A stretch of DNA of 41,677 nt from an uncultured Blautia sp. (GTDB lineage Bacteria; Bacillota; Clostridia; Lachnospirales; Lachnospiraceae). A program made the translations under genes and the position numbers. The stretch spans positions 1-41,677 of the forward strand of contig CAKRYE010000015.1 of assembly GCA_934426285.1 (NCBI GenBank), read 5' to 3'. The notes below the pieces were generated by a model. It did no database searches. It was not told the origin of the DNA and saw nothing but the letters and a program-made list of their open reading frames with translations. Below, piece after piece: positions 19,043 through 27,685 of the stretch. Every line of letters begins with the position of its first letter. Positions within the stretch are counted from its first letter, which is position 1.

Positions 19043-19294
19043 ATGCGTATCTGTGAATTAAGGCAAAAAGAAGTAATCAATACCTGTACCTGTCGCAGTC
19101 TGGGATGCCCCATAGATATCGAATTTGATTGCAGGACCAACTGCCTTTCTGCCCTTATCCTGCCCGGGCCCGGCAGATTCTGCTGTCTCTTTGGCAGAGA
19201 TGAATTCATCATTCCCTGGGAATGCATCTGCCAGATTGGAGAAGATATCATCCTGGTAAAGATAGATGAAGAAAAGTGTCTGTGCGAAAACTAA
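19043..19294 (+). CDS. YlmC/YmxH-family sporulation protein (PRC-barrel type)
   Basis: The 83-residue protein starts MRICELRQKEVINTCTCRSLG and continues with CPIDIEFD, the LPGPGRFCCLFGRDEFIIPW core and CQIGEDIILV, all typical of the YlmC/YmxH family of clostridia and bacilli. These small PRC-barrel-like proteins accumulate in sporulation or lie next to sporulation sigma factors; their molecular role is not established. It is cysteine-rich (9 cysteines), more than I would expect for a typical member. The ATG at 19043 is favoured over GTG at 19034 because AGGTGA sits 5-6 bases upstream of it. Its neighbour sigG is in the same orientation but behind a terminator. Confidence 0.85.
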   Translation: MRICELRQKEVINTCTCRSLGCPIDIEFDCRTNCLSALILPGPGRFCCLFGRDEFIIPWECICQIGEDIILVKIDEEKCLCEN

Positions 19295-19320
19295 AGGCCG
19301 ACTTTGTCAAGGCCTTTTAT
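19293..19320 (+). terminator. terminator of ylmC
   Basis: AAAGGCC pairs with GGCCTTT across an 11-base loop and is followed by TATTTATTAT. The stem begins inside the ylmC stop codon. Termination may be only partial. Confidence 0.6.
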
Positions 19321-19426
19321 TTATTATATTTTGTTTAAAACAGTATAAATATCCTCCTCTCTGAGAATCATTCTATTATCTGTAAATTCCAACAGACAGT
19401 AAGAAACGATAAGGAGGATTCAAACG

Positions 19427-20206
19427 ATGGCACTTAATAAAGTAGAAATCTGCGGAGTCAACACATCGAAGCTTCCTGTTTTGAAAGCAGAAGAAAAAAC
19501 AGACCTGTTCCGACGAATCAAGGAAGGAGATGCACAGGCAAGAGAACTATACATCAAAGGCAATCTTCGCCTTGTCCTCAGTGTGATCAGACGTTTTCAA
19601 AACAGCAATGAAAATCCGGATGATCTCTTTCAGATCGGATGCATTGGTCTGATCAAGGCAATTGATAATTTTGATACTTCCCTTCAGGTCAGATTTTCCA
19701 CCTATGCGGTTCCCATGATCATAGGCGAAGTACGGCGTTATCTGAGAGACTATAACAGTATCCGGGTCAGCCGTTCGCTGAGAGATATTGCATACAAAGC
19801 CATTTATACCAGAGAAGCATACATGAAACAGAATCTGAGAGAACCTACGATCAACGAAATATCCGAAGAAATCGGAATTGAAAAAGAAATGATCGTCTAC
19901 GCCATGGATGCCATTCAAAGTCCGGTCAGTCTTTTTGAACCGGTTTATTCAGAGGGAGGAGATACTCTCTATGTGATGGATCAGATCAGCGACAAAAAGA
20001 ACAGGGAAGACCGCTGGATCGAGGATCTGTCCCTCCGTGAAGCTATGAACCATCTGGGAGAACGAGAACGACATATCATCCAGCTTCGCTTTTACGAAGG
20101 AAAAACTCAGATGGAGGTGGCAAAGGAAGTAGGTATCTCCCAGGCCCAGGTCAGCCGTCTTGAAAAAGGAGCACTGAAATCCATGCGGAATTATCTTCGT
20201 CCCTGA
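19427..20206 (+). CDS. sigG: RNA polymerase sporulation sigma factor SigG
   Basis: The 259-residue sigma-70 family protein opens with MALNKVEICGVNTSKLPVL, the N-terminus characteristic of SigG and not of SigE, SigF or SigK. Region 2 contains DDLFQIGCIGLIKAIDNFD and RFSTYAVPMIIGEVRRYLRD. Region 3 follows. Region 4 has the helix-turn-helix EVAKEVGISQAQVSRLEKGA. SigG directs late forespore transcription. The ATG follows AAGGAGGATTCAAACG. spoIIGA and sigE, often adjacent in clostridia, are not in the window. A CATTCTA box resembling a SigF/SigG -10 lies upstream at 19369, but its GTATA partner is 21 bases away, not about 18. Confidence 0.96.
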   Translation: MALNKVEICGVNTSKLPVLKAEEKTDLFRRIKEGDAQARELYIKGNLRLVLSVIRRFQNSNENPDDLFQIGCIGLIKAIDNFDTSLQVRFSTYAVPMIIGEVRRYLRDYNSIRVSRSLRDIAYKAIYTREAYMKQNLREPTINEISEEIGIEKEMIVYAMDAIQSPVSLFEPVYSEGGDTLYVMDQISDKKNREDRWIEDLSLREAMNHLGERERHIIQLRFYEGKTQMEVAKEVGISQAQVSRLEKGALKSMRNYLRP

Positions 20207-20279
20207 CACAGCCAAAAAGCAGTCCGACATCCGGAGATCCTTCCCCATTCCTGTCGAACTGCCTTACATATCTGCAAAT

Positions 20280-21752
20280 CTATTTCAGTGCTTTTTCAAT
20301 TTCTTTAATTACGATTTTAAGAGCCTTGATCCGGGCATATTTCTTATCTACAGATTCCAGTACATGCCATGGTGCAAAGGTTGTACTTGTTTTCTGAAGC
20401 ATTTCATTTACTGCAATCTCATATTCATCCCACTTATCTCTGTTGCGCCAGTCTTCATCTGTGATCTTCCACTGCTTCTCAGGGTTATTCTGCCGTTCTT
20501 TGAAGCGTTCCAGCTGAGTATCCTTATCAATCTGTACCCAGAATTTTATGATCACAGCTCCCCAGTCCTTTAATTCCTTTTCGAACTCATTCATTTCATT
20601 GTAAGCCCGTTTCCAGTCATTCTCACTGCAGAAGCCTTCCAGTCTCTCCACCATCACACGGCCATACCAGGTTCTGTCAAAAATAGCAATATGGCCATCC
20701 TTCGGCAGTCTGGTCCAAAAGCGCCACAGATAATGGCGGGCTTTCTCATGAGGTTCCGGACTGGCAATAGGATGCACCTCATATCCTCTGGGATCCAGTG
20801 CCTCTGTGATACGTTTGATATTACCACCCTTACCTGCTGCATCCCATCCCTCATAAGTAATAATAACCGGAATACGTTTACGATAGAGACGATTATGAAG
20901 CTCTCCCAGTTTCTTCTGGAGAGTCTTTAATTCTTTTTTGTACTCTTCCTCTTCCAGGAATTTATCTTTCAGATCAATTTCCGCAAGCTTTGGCATTTTC
21001 TTCAAAGGAAATACATTCTGAAGGATCGGCACGGAATGAGCCTGATTCTGCATGGCAACCTGAATATTACTTACCATTGTTTCCAGTACCTGAAGCTCTG
21101 CCCATTTTCTGTCAGAGGCATCAATGATATACCATGGAGCAGAAGACGCATTGGTATCTGTCATATACCGATCAAATATCTTTGCACATTTCTTGTAATG
21201 TTCATTTTCCCATTTGTCAAATTCGGATACCCTCCATCTGGTATCCTTTTCTGACAGAAGCAGTTCCATACGGTGGGTCTGCTCCTCTCTGTTGATCTGC
21301 ATAAAGAATTTCAATACCAGATATCCATTGTCTGTCAGCTGTCTCTCAAAATGCTGAATGCTCTGTATCCGGGCTGCATAATCTTCGCCCTCCAGCTTTG
21401 CTTCCAGACATTCCCGGCAGGTCTGTTCCATCCATCCTGAATCTAGGAAAGTAAATTTCCCAGCTTCCGGAATCTGTTTAAAATACTTGTACAGAAACGG
21501 ATATCTCTTCTCTTCCTCTGTGGGTGCAGACATGGTAGCAACCTTGAAAAATCTTGGATCAATATTTTTTATCACTTTTCCAATGGTACTGCCCTTGCCC
21601 GAGGCCCCCCAGCCTTCAAAAAGTACCAGTACCGGTATTTTGTGTTCTTTGATCTTCATCTGAAACTCATATAACTGTGCCCTTGCAGCAGCAAGACGTT
21701 CCCTGACTTCTTCCTTCTCCGGCACACGGGCCGGACTCCAATTCGTAATCAT
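20280..21752 (-). CDS. pap: two-domain PPK2, polyphosphate:AMP phosphotransferase
   Basis: The 490-residue protein is a tandem of two PPK2 domains (about 1-240 and 260-490), the layout of polyphosphate:AMP phosphotransferase, which makes ADP from AMP and polyphosphate. The second domain has the full active site: TYEGWDAAGKGGNIKR, then FDRTWYGRVMVER. The first is degenerate: LFEGWGASGKGSTIGK has Gly where the catalytic Asp should be, and the second block reads FLDSGWMEQT without its arginines. Catalysis is therefore probably in the C-terminal domain. The ATG at 21752 with GGGAGG seven bases upstream is preferred to a GTG at 21767. It begins 18 bases after the LicD-like gene, so it is likely co-transcribed with the surface polymer genes. 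No clear terminator follows (20207-20279). Confidence 0.92.
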   Translation of the reverse strand: MITNWSPARVPEKEEVRERLAAARAQLYEFQMKIKEHKIPVLVLFEGWGASGKGSTIGKVIKNIDPRFFKVATMSAPTEEEKRYPFLYKYFKQIPEAGKFTFLDSGWMEQTCRECLEAKLEGEDYAARIQSIQHFERQLTDNGYLVLKFFMQINREEQTHRMELLLSEKDTRWRVSEFDKWENEHYKKCAKIFDRYMTDTNASSAPWYIIDASDRKWAELQVLETMVSNIQVAMQNQAHSVPILQNVFPLKKMPKLAEIDLKDKFLEEEEYKKELKTLQKKLGELHNRLYRKRIPVIITYEGWDAAGKGGNIKRITEALDPRGYEVHPIASPEPHEKARHYLWRFWTRLPKDGHIAIFDRTWYGRVMVERLEGFCSENDWKRAYNEMNEFEKELKDWGAVIIKFWVQIDKDTQLERFKERQNNPEKQWKITDEDWRNRDKWDEYEIAVNEMLQKTSTTFAPWHVLESVDKKYARIKALKIVIKEIEKALK

Positions 21753-21770
21753 AATTCTACCTCCCACTTT

Positions 21771-22931
21771 TTATATCGCACTTTTTATCTGCTTCACCCG
21801 TTTGTCATTTCCCTGAACAGCTAAGGTTTTCATATATAAATCGAAAATCTCTTGATCAGGAATATACACTTCTCCCTTCTTTCTGTATTTATTCATCATA
21901 TTATGGTATGGCTTCAAGGCATCCCACAGCCGCAGATAATCCCGGTTTTCATATAAATTCATAAGATATTTCTTATGATCTTTATAATCCTGCCCCAGAT
22001 TGATTCCCTCTCCTTTTAATTTTACATATTCCCAGGACCAATCAAGACTTTCACGGCTTTTTCTGCCTTTTTTGTCTTTACGGTACTGGACATCCCTTTC
22101 CTTTACCAGCTCTCTGATCTGAGCTTTGTGATGACTGATAAAATCTTCACATCCCGTCTGTGTACTGATCATAACAGTAAGGGATGGAACATAAACATCA
22201 TTGATTTTATTTTCATACTTTTTTCCAAACCAGATACGCAGATATTGATCCACATTCTCAGGTATGGTGAATTCCGTTCCCTCCAGAAGCACTCTTTTTG
22301 TTTTCTTAAAAAGCTGAGCCGGATAATATAAGGTAGCATTTTTCAGCCTTACCACATACTCTCCGTCTCCTGATTCATTCTGATTGATACAGAATTTTTT
22401 GTACAAATGTTTTCCCAGACGGCTACGTCCCCCCAGAAGCATAAGTCCTACAGGAATTTTACACAGTCTTTCTTTCCAATTATATTCTTCTGAACGGCCA
22501 TCTGAAAACTGTTTCCATCCGGTCTCCAGGTTTCGATTCCATAGATGTTTCAGCCTGGATTTTATTTTACCTCGAAGAGGATAAATATCTACTCCCAGAC
22601 CAGGATACTGATAATTCCTGCCCTCATTCATACGAAAGCACAAGGTATTTGTGTCTTCATATCTGAGAAAGAAGCCTGGAAAGCGTTTATTATCATACAT
22701 AGATTCCAGGGCTCTTCCGGAACGCTTTCTCTTCTGAACTGCCAGCCGGAATTTCTCTATGTCTGATACCTTCATTAATACACCACCGGCAAATGGATTA
22801 TCCGGCATGTGACCGCCTCTGACTGCATGGAGCGCAAGGCGTGGTGTCAGATAGCATTCGATTCCACTCTCACTACAGATTTCATCTATTTCTCTGAGCA
22901 GTGTAAGGATTACTTGTTGTTCCCTGTTCAA
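21771..22931 (-). CDS. divergent LicD-like protein lacking the acidic motif
   Basis: The 386-residue protein aligns with its upstream neighbour over the N-terminal helix (LLREIDEICSESGIECYL against LFREIDEICKKHNLRYVM) and the later block LLEGTEFTIPENVDQYLRIWFGK, both typical of LicD. Where LicD has WDDDVD, this protein reads NPFAGG, so the metal-binding aspartates are missing. It may be an inactive partner or have another role. The start is a TTG at 22931 with GGGAG six bases upstream; no in-frame ATG occurs before residue 43. It starts 17 bases after the LicD-TPR stop and is followed by pap after 18 bases. The C-terminal 200 residues are highly basic (KDKKGRKSRES) and resemble nothing I recognise. 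Confidence 0.6.
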   Translation of the reverse strand: MNREQQVILTLLREIDEICSESGIECYLTPRLALHAVRGGHMPDNPFAGGVLMKVSDIEKFRLAVQKRKRSGRALESMYDNKRFPGFFLRYEDTNTLCFRMNEGRNYQYPGLGVDIYPLRGKIKSRLKHLWNRNLETGWKQFSDGRSEEYNWKERLCKIPVGLMLLGGRSRLGKHLYKKFCINQNESGDGEYVVRLKNATLYYPAQLFKKTKRVLLEGTEFTIPENVDQYLRIWFGKKYENKINDVYVPSLTVMISTQTGCEDFISHHKAQIRELVKERDVQYRKDKKGRKSRESLDWSWEYVKLKGEGINLGQDYKDHKKYLMNLYENRDYLRLWDALKPYHNMMNKYRKKGEVYIPDQEIFDLYMKTLAVQGNDKRVKQIKSAI

Positions 22932-22948
22932 TTTAAACTCCCATTCCT

Positions 22949-25234
22949 TTATCTGTTTATTGTATTTACCAAATCCCGGATTTCTTCCAGAGTTCCATAT
23001 TTTCCAAGCCAGGAATCCAGAAACTCCGATGCATCTCCCTTGGCAGCATAAGCAGAAGCTCTTTTGCTTCCCTCCTTCAGATCCTGCAGTATTATTCTGT
23101 CCAGCTCCTGTGCTATATACTCAGAAGCTGTTTTTCTTCCTTTCAGGAAAAAAGAAAATGCCTGATTCGTGAGACCTTCTTTCAGAAGAATTTCGCCCAG
23201 TATGAGGCAATACTCTCCGTCCTCTTTACTGTCAGAGCAAAGCTTTCTCACTTTGGTTTCCAGTTTTTCCAGATCTTCTGTCTTATCTGTAAAAAGAAGC
23301 TCTGCATAACTTTCTGCTGCTTTCGCAGAAAATCCCAGCCTCTCTCTGCCATTCACCATAGCTGTGTACAAAATCCTTGCTTCTCTGGATTCTGTTGAAT
23401 AAGAAGAATCCTGTTTATATTCTTCGATCAGTCCCTTTAAATCCTCCAGTTCCCGGCAAACTGCTGTCTCATTGAAAGCAGCCATTACTCTGGCCAGGCT
23501 GCCATATCCCATTATTTCCATATCACCGGGCAAAAGCTTTTCCCAAAGCCCGGCCAGTGCTACACCTTCCTTTGCTTCGCCGTTTTCCACCAGACTCTGA
23601 CAGGTCTGCATTGCAGGAAGCTTATACTCCTGGAGGAATTTATCCAGTTCCAGCCAGACAATTCCGTTGTTTGTATCCTCCCTTACCTCTGCATAGATTT
23701 CCAATGCATCCCTGCACTGCCCTTCGATCCAGAGCAGGTCACCCTCATATTTATGAAAATATCCGTCCCTGGGAAACAGCCCCAGACAATATTCCAGGAA
23801 CTCCCGGGCCTTTGCTGTCTTTTTATCCTGCTTCGCCTGCTCTGTCAGAAAACGCACTTTAAACTTCAAGAAAGAGGGATGCTCCGGATACTTTTCCAAC
23901 AGCCTGTCGATCAGCTCCTCTGCCCTATCCATTTCCCGGAATTCATAATGGCAGGCAGCCTCCCGAAACAGTATAATATCATCAAGAAGCTGCTTCTGTT
24001 CCGGCAAAAGTTCTTTTTCAGCCTCACGTACTCTCAGCATACGGTAAGCTTTGGAAACTCTCTCTGTATAGAAAAGTGTATACATTGCTGCCAGAAATAC
24101 CTCATCTTCCACCCTGATCAGATAGGGATGGTAAAAACTGTAAATGTGTACAAAATCTTCTCTTCCTATAAAATCCGGGCTGAGCTGCACCTGATAGTAT
24201 TCTTTAAAAATGTAATTCAGTTTATGGAAATTCCGGTGTTCCAGAAGTTCATTCAATGAGACTTCACTTTCACAAATCTGTTTTTCCAGTTCTTCTTTTA
24301 CATGCTCTCCCATCAGTTCCTGTCTTTTTCTCACTAATCTGTGGGAACGTTTGGCAGTAGCCATATAATATATTTTGCGAAATACTGCATCCTTCTGAAG
24401 CTTAAAGGTATTGAGCCCAGGCATATATTCCTTGCGGAATTCCTCGTAGTTCATATTTCTACATTCTACAGAATCATGAGATTCCCTTTCTCCATGAGGT
24501 GGAATATAAGACCATTCATCTCCATAATGCCAGATCAGATAATCACTGACTTTATTGGGTATCATTACATCGGTTCCCTCAAATTTTCCATATTTTACCG
24601 GAAACATCATATCTTTATCAAACAGAAAAGGACAGCCGCCCCATCTCATGGCATATCTGTCACAGTCCTCCTCTTTATAGGAAAACATAATTTTTTCCAG
24701 TTTTTTCAAAGTTCTGTCTTTGCCCAAAATCAGATAAGACAGTAAATACTTCAAATACAGAGTAACCGGTACCTCATACCGGTTTCCATAAACCACTGCA
24801 ATATTGATCAGATCTGAATAGACCATCAGATGATTTCTGTATTTCTCATATTCTCTGTCATCGGCAGGTATGGGATCCAGTGTAAGCACATCAATGATCT
24901 CCCCCGCCTTATCCTTACCAATGATCTGATGTCTGTGAATAGCACAGGTATCCGTAGATGCATATCTCGGAAAGGTATTGGTATAATTTCTGTCTGTATC
25001 TACACACTGCACTGCTCTGTGGGGCGGAAGTTCCTTTGGTGCCAGCTCTACCAGCTTATCCCAGTCCGCTTTGGGCATATAAATATCCACATCATCATCC
25101 CAGGGGATAAAGCCTTCATTTCGCACTACACCGATCAGGCTTCCTCCTGCCATCACATAACGCAGATTATGTTTTTTACATATTTCATCAATCTCCCGAA
25201 ATAATTGCAGAAGATGTTTTTGCTTTTCAGTCAT
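22949..25234 (-). CDS. LicD-family phosphotransferase with C-terminal helical-repeat (TPR-like) tail
   Basis: The 761-residue protein has an N-terminal LicD domain (about 1-285) with the signature GGSLIGVVRNEGFIPWDDDVD, where D46-D48 and D50 would bind metal. LicD proteins transfer phosphocholine or related phospho-groups from CDP-linked donors to surface glycans (pneumococcal teichoic acid, Haemophilus LPS). The tail of about 450 residues is helical, with repeated ECLGLFPRDGYFHKYEGDLL- and LIDRLLEKYPEHPSFLKFK-type units reminiscent of TPR, suggesting a docking role. The ATG at 25234 is chosen because AGAGAGGAAAC precedes it; an in-frame ATG at 25258 has no ribosome site. A good promoter lies upstream. 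It heads the unit LicD-TPR, LicD-like, pap. Confidence 0.82.
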   Translation of the reverse strand: MTEKQKHLLQLFREIDEICKKHNLRYVMAGGSLIGVVRNEGFIPWDDDVDIYMPKADWDKLVELAPKELPPHRAVQCVDTDRNYTNTFPRYASTDTCAIHRHQIIGKDKAGEIIDVLTLDPIPADDREYEKYRNHLMVYSDLINIAVVYGNRYEVPVTLYLKYLLSYLILGKDRTLKKLEKIMFSYKEEDCDRYAMRWGGCPFLFDKDMMFPVKYGKFEGTDVMIPNKVSDYLIWHYGDEWSYIPPHGERESHDSVECRNMNYEEFRKEYMPGLNTFKLQKDAVFRKIYYMATAKRSHRLVRKRQELMGEHVKEELEKQICESEVSLNELLEHRNFHKLNYIFKEYYQVQLSPDFIGREDFVHIYSFYHPYLIRVEDEVFLAAMYTLFYTERVSKAYRMLRVREAEKELLPEQKQLLDDIILFREAACHYEFREMDRAEELIDRLLEKYPEHPSFLKFKVRFLTEQAKQDKKTAKAREFLEYCLGLFPRDGYFHKYEGDLLWIEGQCRDALEIYAEVREDTNNGIVWLELDKFLQEYKLPAMQTCQSLVENGEAKEGVALAGLWEKLLPGDMEIMGYGSLARVMAAFNETAVCRELEDLKGLIEEYKQDSSYSTESREARILYTAMVNGRERLGFSAKAAESYAELLFTDKTEDLEKLETKVRKLCSDSKEDGEYCLILGEILLKEGLTNQAFSFFLKGRKTASEYIAQELDRIILQDLKEGSKRASAYAAKGDASEFLDSWLGKYGTLEEIRDLVNTINR

Positions 25235-25275
25235 TGAGTTTCCTCTCTCATTGTTCATACCATTTTGTCATAAAT

Positions 25276-25304
25276 ATTATATCATATTCCTATATTAATT
25301 TGAA
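25276..25304 (-). promoter_or_regulatory. promoter of the LicD-pap unit
   Basis: TTCAAA, a 17-base spacer and a perfect TATAAT are read on the minus strand. The -35 overlaps the last codons of the upstream bifunctional glycosyltransferase, so this unit can be expressed separately from it. Confidence 0.55.
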
Positions 25305-27685
25305 CTATTTTTTAAAAGTGCGTAAAATAGTTCCAATGATTTCTTATTATTTTCTTTACAATTAATGGTTAACGGACAAATCTCTTTTTCCATAAAACGG
25401 AGCATTCCACTGTAGACTCCTTCCACCGAAGGCTCTATAAGAACACCACCGTAATCCTCCATAAAGCAATGAGAACCTGAAACATCGGTTGCTATGGCCG
25501 GAACTCCCAATATTCCTGCTTCAAACAAAACTACCGGAAGTCCTTCATGATCCGATGACAGAATAAAAAGATTTCCTTTTTTCAGTACAGGCATAGGATT
25601 GCGGATAGTTTTGATCAAGATAATATGATCTGCACAGGAAAATTTCTCTGCTGATCTGCAGGTTTCTTCATACAGATTTCCTGCACCTCCCATAATGATC
25701 AGCCACGAATCCTTATGCTCCTTCCAGAATCTGTCAAAGGCCTCCATCAGCCGGTCATGGCGTTTCTCAGCTGAATACCTGCCAATACTGATAAATTTTA
25801 TGTCTTTTTTATCCAGTATCTCTGTTAATCTGTCCCTGGAAACAGTACACCGAGTCTCTTTTTCAAAAGCAACAGGTTCCTGAGCTCTCAGTAAGATTCC
25901 ACCATAATCCTGACAATTGGGGATTACCGTAATATTATCTTTTCTGCCACCGATCCGGCACACAGACCGGACAATATCCCTGCTGACTGCTGCCACCTGA
26001 TCATAGGAACTGTATGCATCCTGCAAAACATATCTTGCCGGATTTTTTTTCTCCTTTAATTCCTCTTCCATATCATTATGCACCCATATGATTTTACGGA
26101 AAGGTGTATGGCCAATGAGAGAAATCATATAATTTTCGTATCCGTTATAATGAACCACTGCTTTAAAATCAGAATCACCAAAATGTTTTTTCCACTCTCT
26201 GTCATAAGCATGCCCAAGTCTTTTACTCCGAATTCCAAATTTCAGGTAAAGCATCTGACAGATACCTATGAACACATCCATATTCATCTCACTGGCTATA
26301 GGATATACATTTGCATCTTTTGACAGACAATCAAGCCTCCAGGGTGCATCTTTCAGGGAATTCATTCTGTAGGAGATAAAATAATTGTATTTATTTGTAT
26401 CCAGCTCCTTCATCAGATTCAGAAAGGACATGGTAATTCCGTTCTGCTGAAAATCACCTGCATAGATCAGAACATTTTCCAGCCCGTTGGAAGCCATATG
26501 GGATACCCTGCATTCTTTCTCGCCCAGGATCACATGACGGCAGATCCTTCCTACACCCTCTCCGGTTTCATAAGTACAGTATTTTTCCCGAAACTCCCTG
26601 GTCAGATAATCTCCGGGACTGTCCAGAAGGCTGACAAGTTCTTCTGCCGTTCTTACCAGAGGGAACGGATATTGACGGATATCCTCATACATTCCTCTGC
26701 TTCCTGTATAGTCTTCTATATCATAGGCAAACAGAATGATTCTTTTACCTGAGTTGGCAAAATCATACATTACACTGGAATAATCCGTAACCAGCACATC
26801 ACACATATTCAGGATATCATAGGTATCATATACCTGGGGAAATCTGCGAATATGCCTGTAGCTGTGAAATTCCAGGGCATTTCCCACAAAGGGATGAAGC
26901 TTCACCAGAAGAACCTGATCATCCCTGAGAAGCTGATCCCAGGTCTGAAGGTACTCCTTTACTCTCTCTACAGCACCGCCACTGTCTACCGCATCTGCTT
27001 TCCCTCTGAATGTAGGCATATAGACAGTAACCTGCTTTCCCTGCAGTCCCAGCTCTTTCTTTAATTTTTCTCCCTGTTCAGCATGGAAAAATATCTCATT
27101 TCTCGGGTAACTGTCATGGATGATCTCTCCTTGGTAAAGGTTCTGCAGCATATATGCACCTGTCATCTTTTCTTCCATAAAACGGTTTGGATACAGAAGA
27201 TAATCTGACATCAGAAGATTTCTCATAACATTTCCCATGCTGTATCTCTCATCCACATTGTCTCTTCCCATGCACTTCAGAGGTGTGCCATGCCACACAT
27301 TCAGATAAATCTGTCCTTCTTTTTTTATAAATCTTCCGGGAAAGGTAGAATCATTAATGAGAAATCCTGCCCTTGACAAATGCCGATAATAGGAAATACT
27401 TCCAAGGGGAATCATTTTATCAATCTTCAATCCATAATGCTTTAGTTTTTCCCATACACCTGATTCATATCCTTTCCTTACAGTCAGGATCACATGATAA
27501 TCCTCATATTCCTTTTTATTCAGTTCCTGCAGGATGACAAAGATATTGCTCTCCAGCCCACGTCCGCTGCGTGATTCCAGTAAGACCATTTTAGGATCGA
27601 TTTTCTCTTTTTCATAAAAGGTATTATAAAAAGGATACCAGGTTCCGCTTTTCAGTTTTGTTTTTATTTTAGTCAATATGGACAT
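25295..27685 (-). CDS. fused CDP-glycerol glycerophosphotransferase and GT4 glycosyltransferase
   Basis: This 796-residue protein has two enzymes in one chain. Residues 1 to about 385 are TagF/TagB-like, with NVWHGTPLKCMG, KLHPFVGN and DVLVTDYSSVMYDF, the residues that bind CDP-glycerol and its phosphates. Residues from about 400 form a GT-B fold GT4 glycosyltransferase (NVLIYAGDFQQNGITMSFLN, FISIGRYSAEKRHDR, SSDHEGLPVVLFEAG), the last being the nucleotide-sugar E-x7-E type motif. The protein could add both a polyol-phosphate and a sugar, as when a repeating glycosyl-glycerol phosphate is built. No membrane segment is seen, so it would act at the inner face of the membrane. It overlaps the upstream gene by 17 bases and follows AGAGGTAAAAGC. 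Confidence 0.85.
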   Translation of the reverse strand: MSILTKIKTKLKSGTWYPFYNTFYEKEKIDPKMVLLESRSGRGLESNIFVILQELNKKEYEDYHVILTVRKGYESGVWEKLKHYGLKIDKMIPLGSISYYRHLSRAGFLINDSTFPGRFIKKEGQIYLNVWHGTPLKCMGRDNVDERYSMGNVMRNLLMSDYLLYPNRFMEEKMTGAYMLQNLYQGEIIHDSYPRNEIFFHAEQGEKLKKELGLQGKQVTVYMPTFRGKADAVDSGGAVERVKEYLQTWDQLLRDDQVLLVKLHPFVGNALEFHSYRHIRRFPQVYDTYDILNMCDVLVTDYSSVMYDFANSGKRIILFAYDIEDYTGSRGMYEDIRQYPFPLVRTAEELVSLLDSPGDYLTREFREKYCTYETGEGVGRICRHVILGEKECRVSHMASNGLENVLIYAGDFQQNGITMSFLNLMKELDTNKYNYFISYRMNSLKDAPWRLDCLSKDANVYPIASEMNMDVFIGICQMLYLKFGIRSKRLGHAYDREWKKHFGDSDFKAVVHYNGYENYMISLIGHTPFRKIIWVHNDMEEELKEKKNPARYVLQDAYSSYDQVAAVSRDIVRSVCRIGGRKDNITVIPNCQDYGGILLRAQEPVAFEKETRCTVSRDRLTEILDKKDIKFISIGRYSAEKRHDRLMEAFDRFWKEHKDSWLIIMGGAGNLYEETCRSAEKFSCADHIILIKTIRNPMPVLKKGNLFILSSDHEGLPVVLFEAGILGVPAIATDVSGSHCFMEDYGGVLIEPSVEGVYSGMLRFMEKEICPLTINCKENNKKSLELFYALLKNSSN

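Noticed and set aside
19343..19375. GTATA and CATTCTA boxes before sigG as a SigF/SigG promoter
   Set aside because: The -10-like box fits, but the spacing is 21 bases where about 18 is expected; not strong enough to annotate.
20207..20279. Hairpin between sigG and pap (GCAG..CGACA with TGTCG..CTGC) as a terminator
   Set aside because: Stem is interrupted and no T run follows on either strand.
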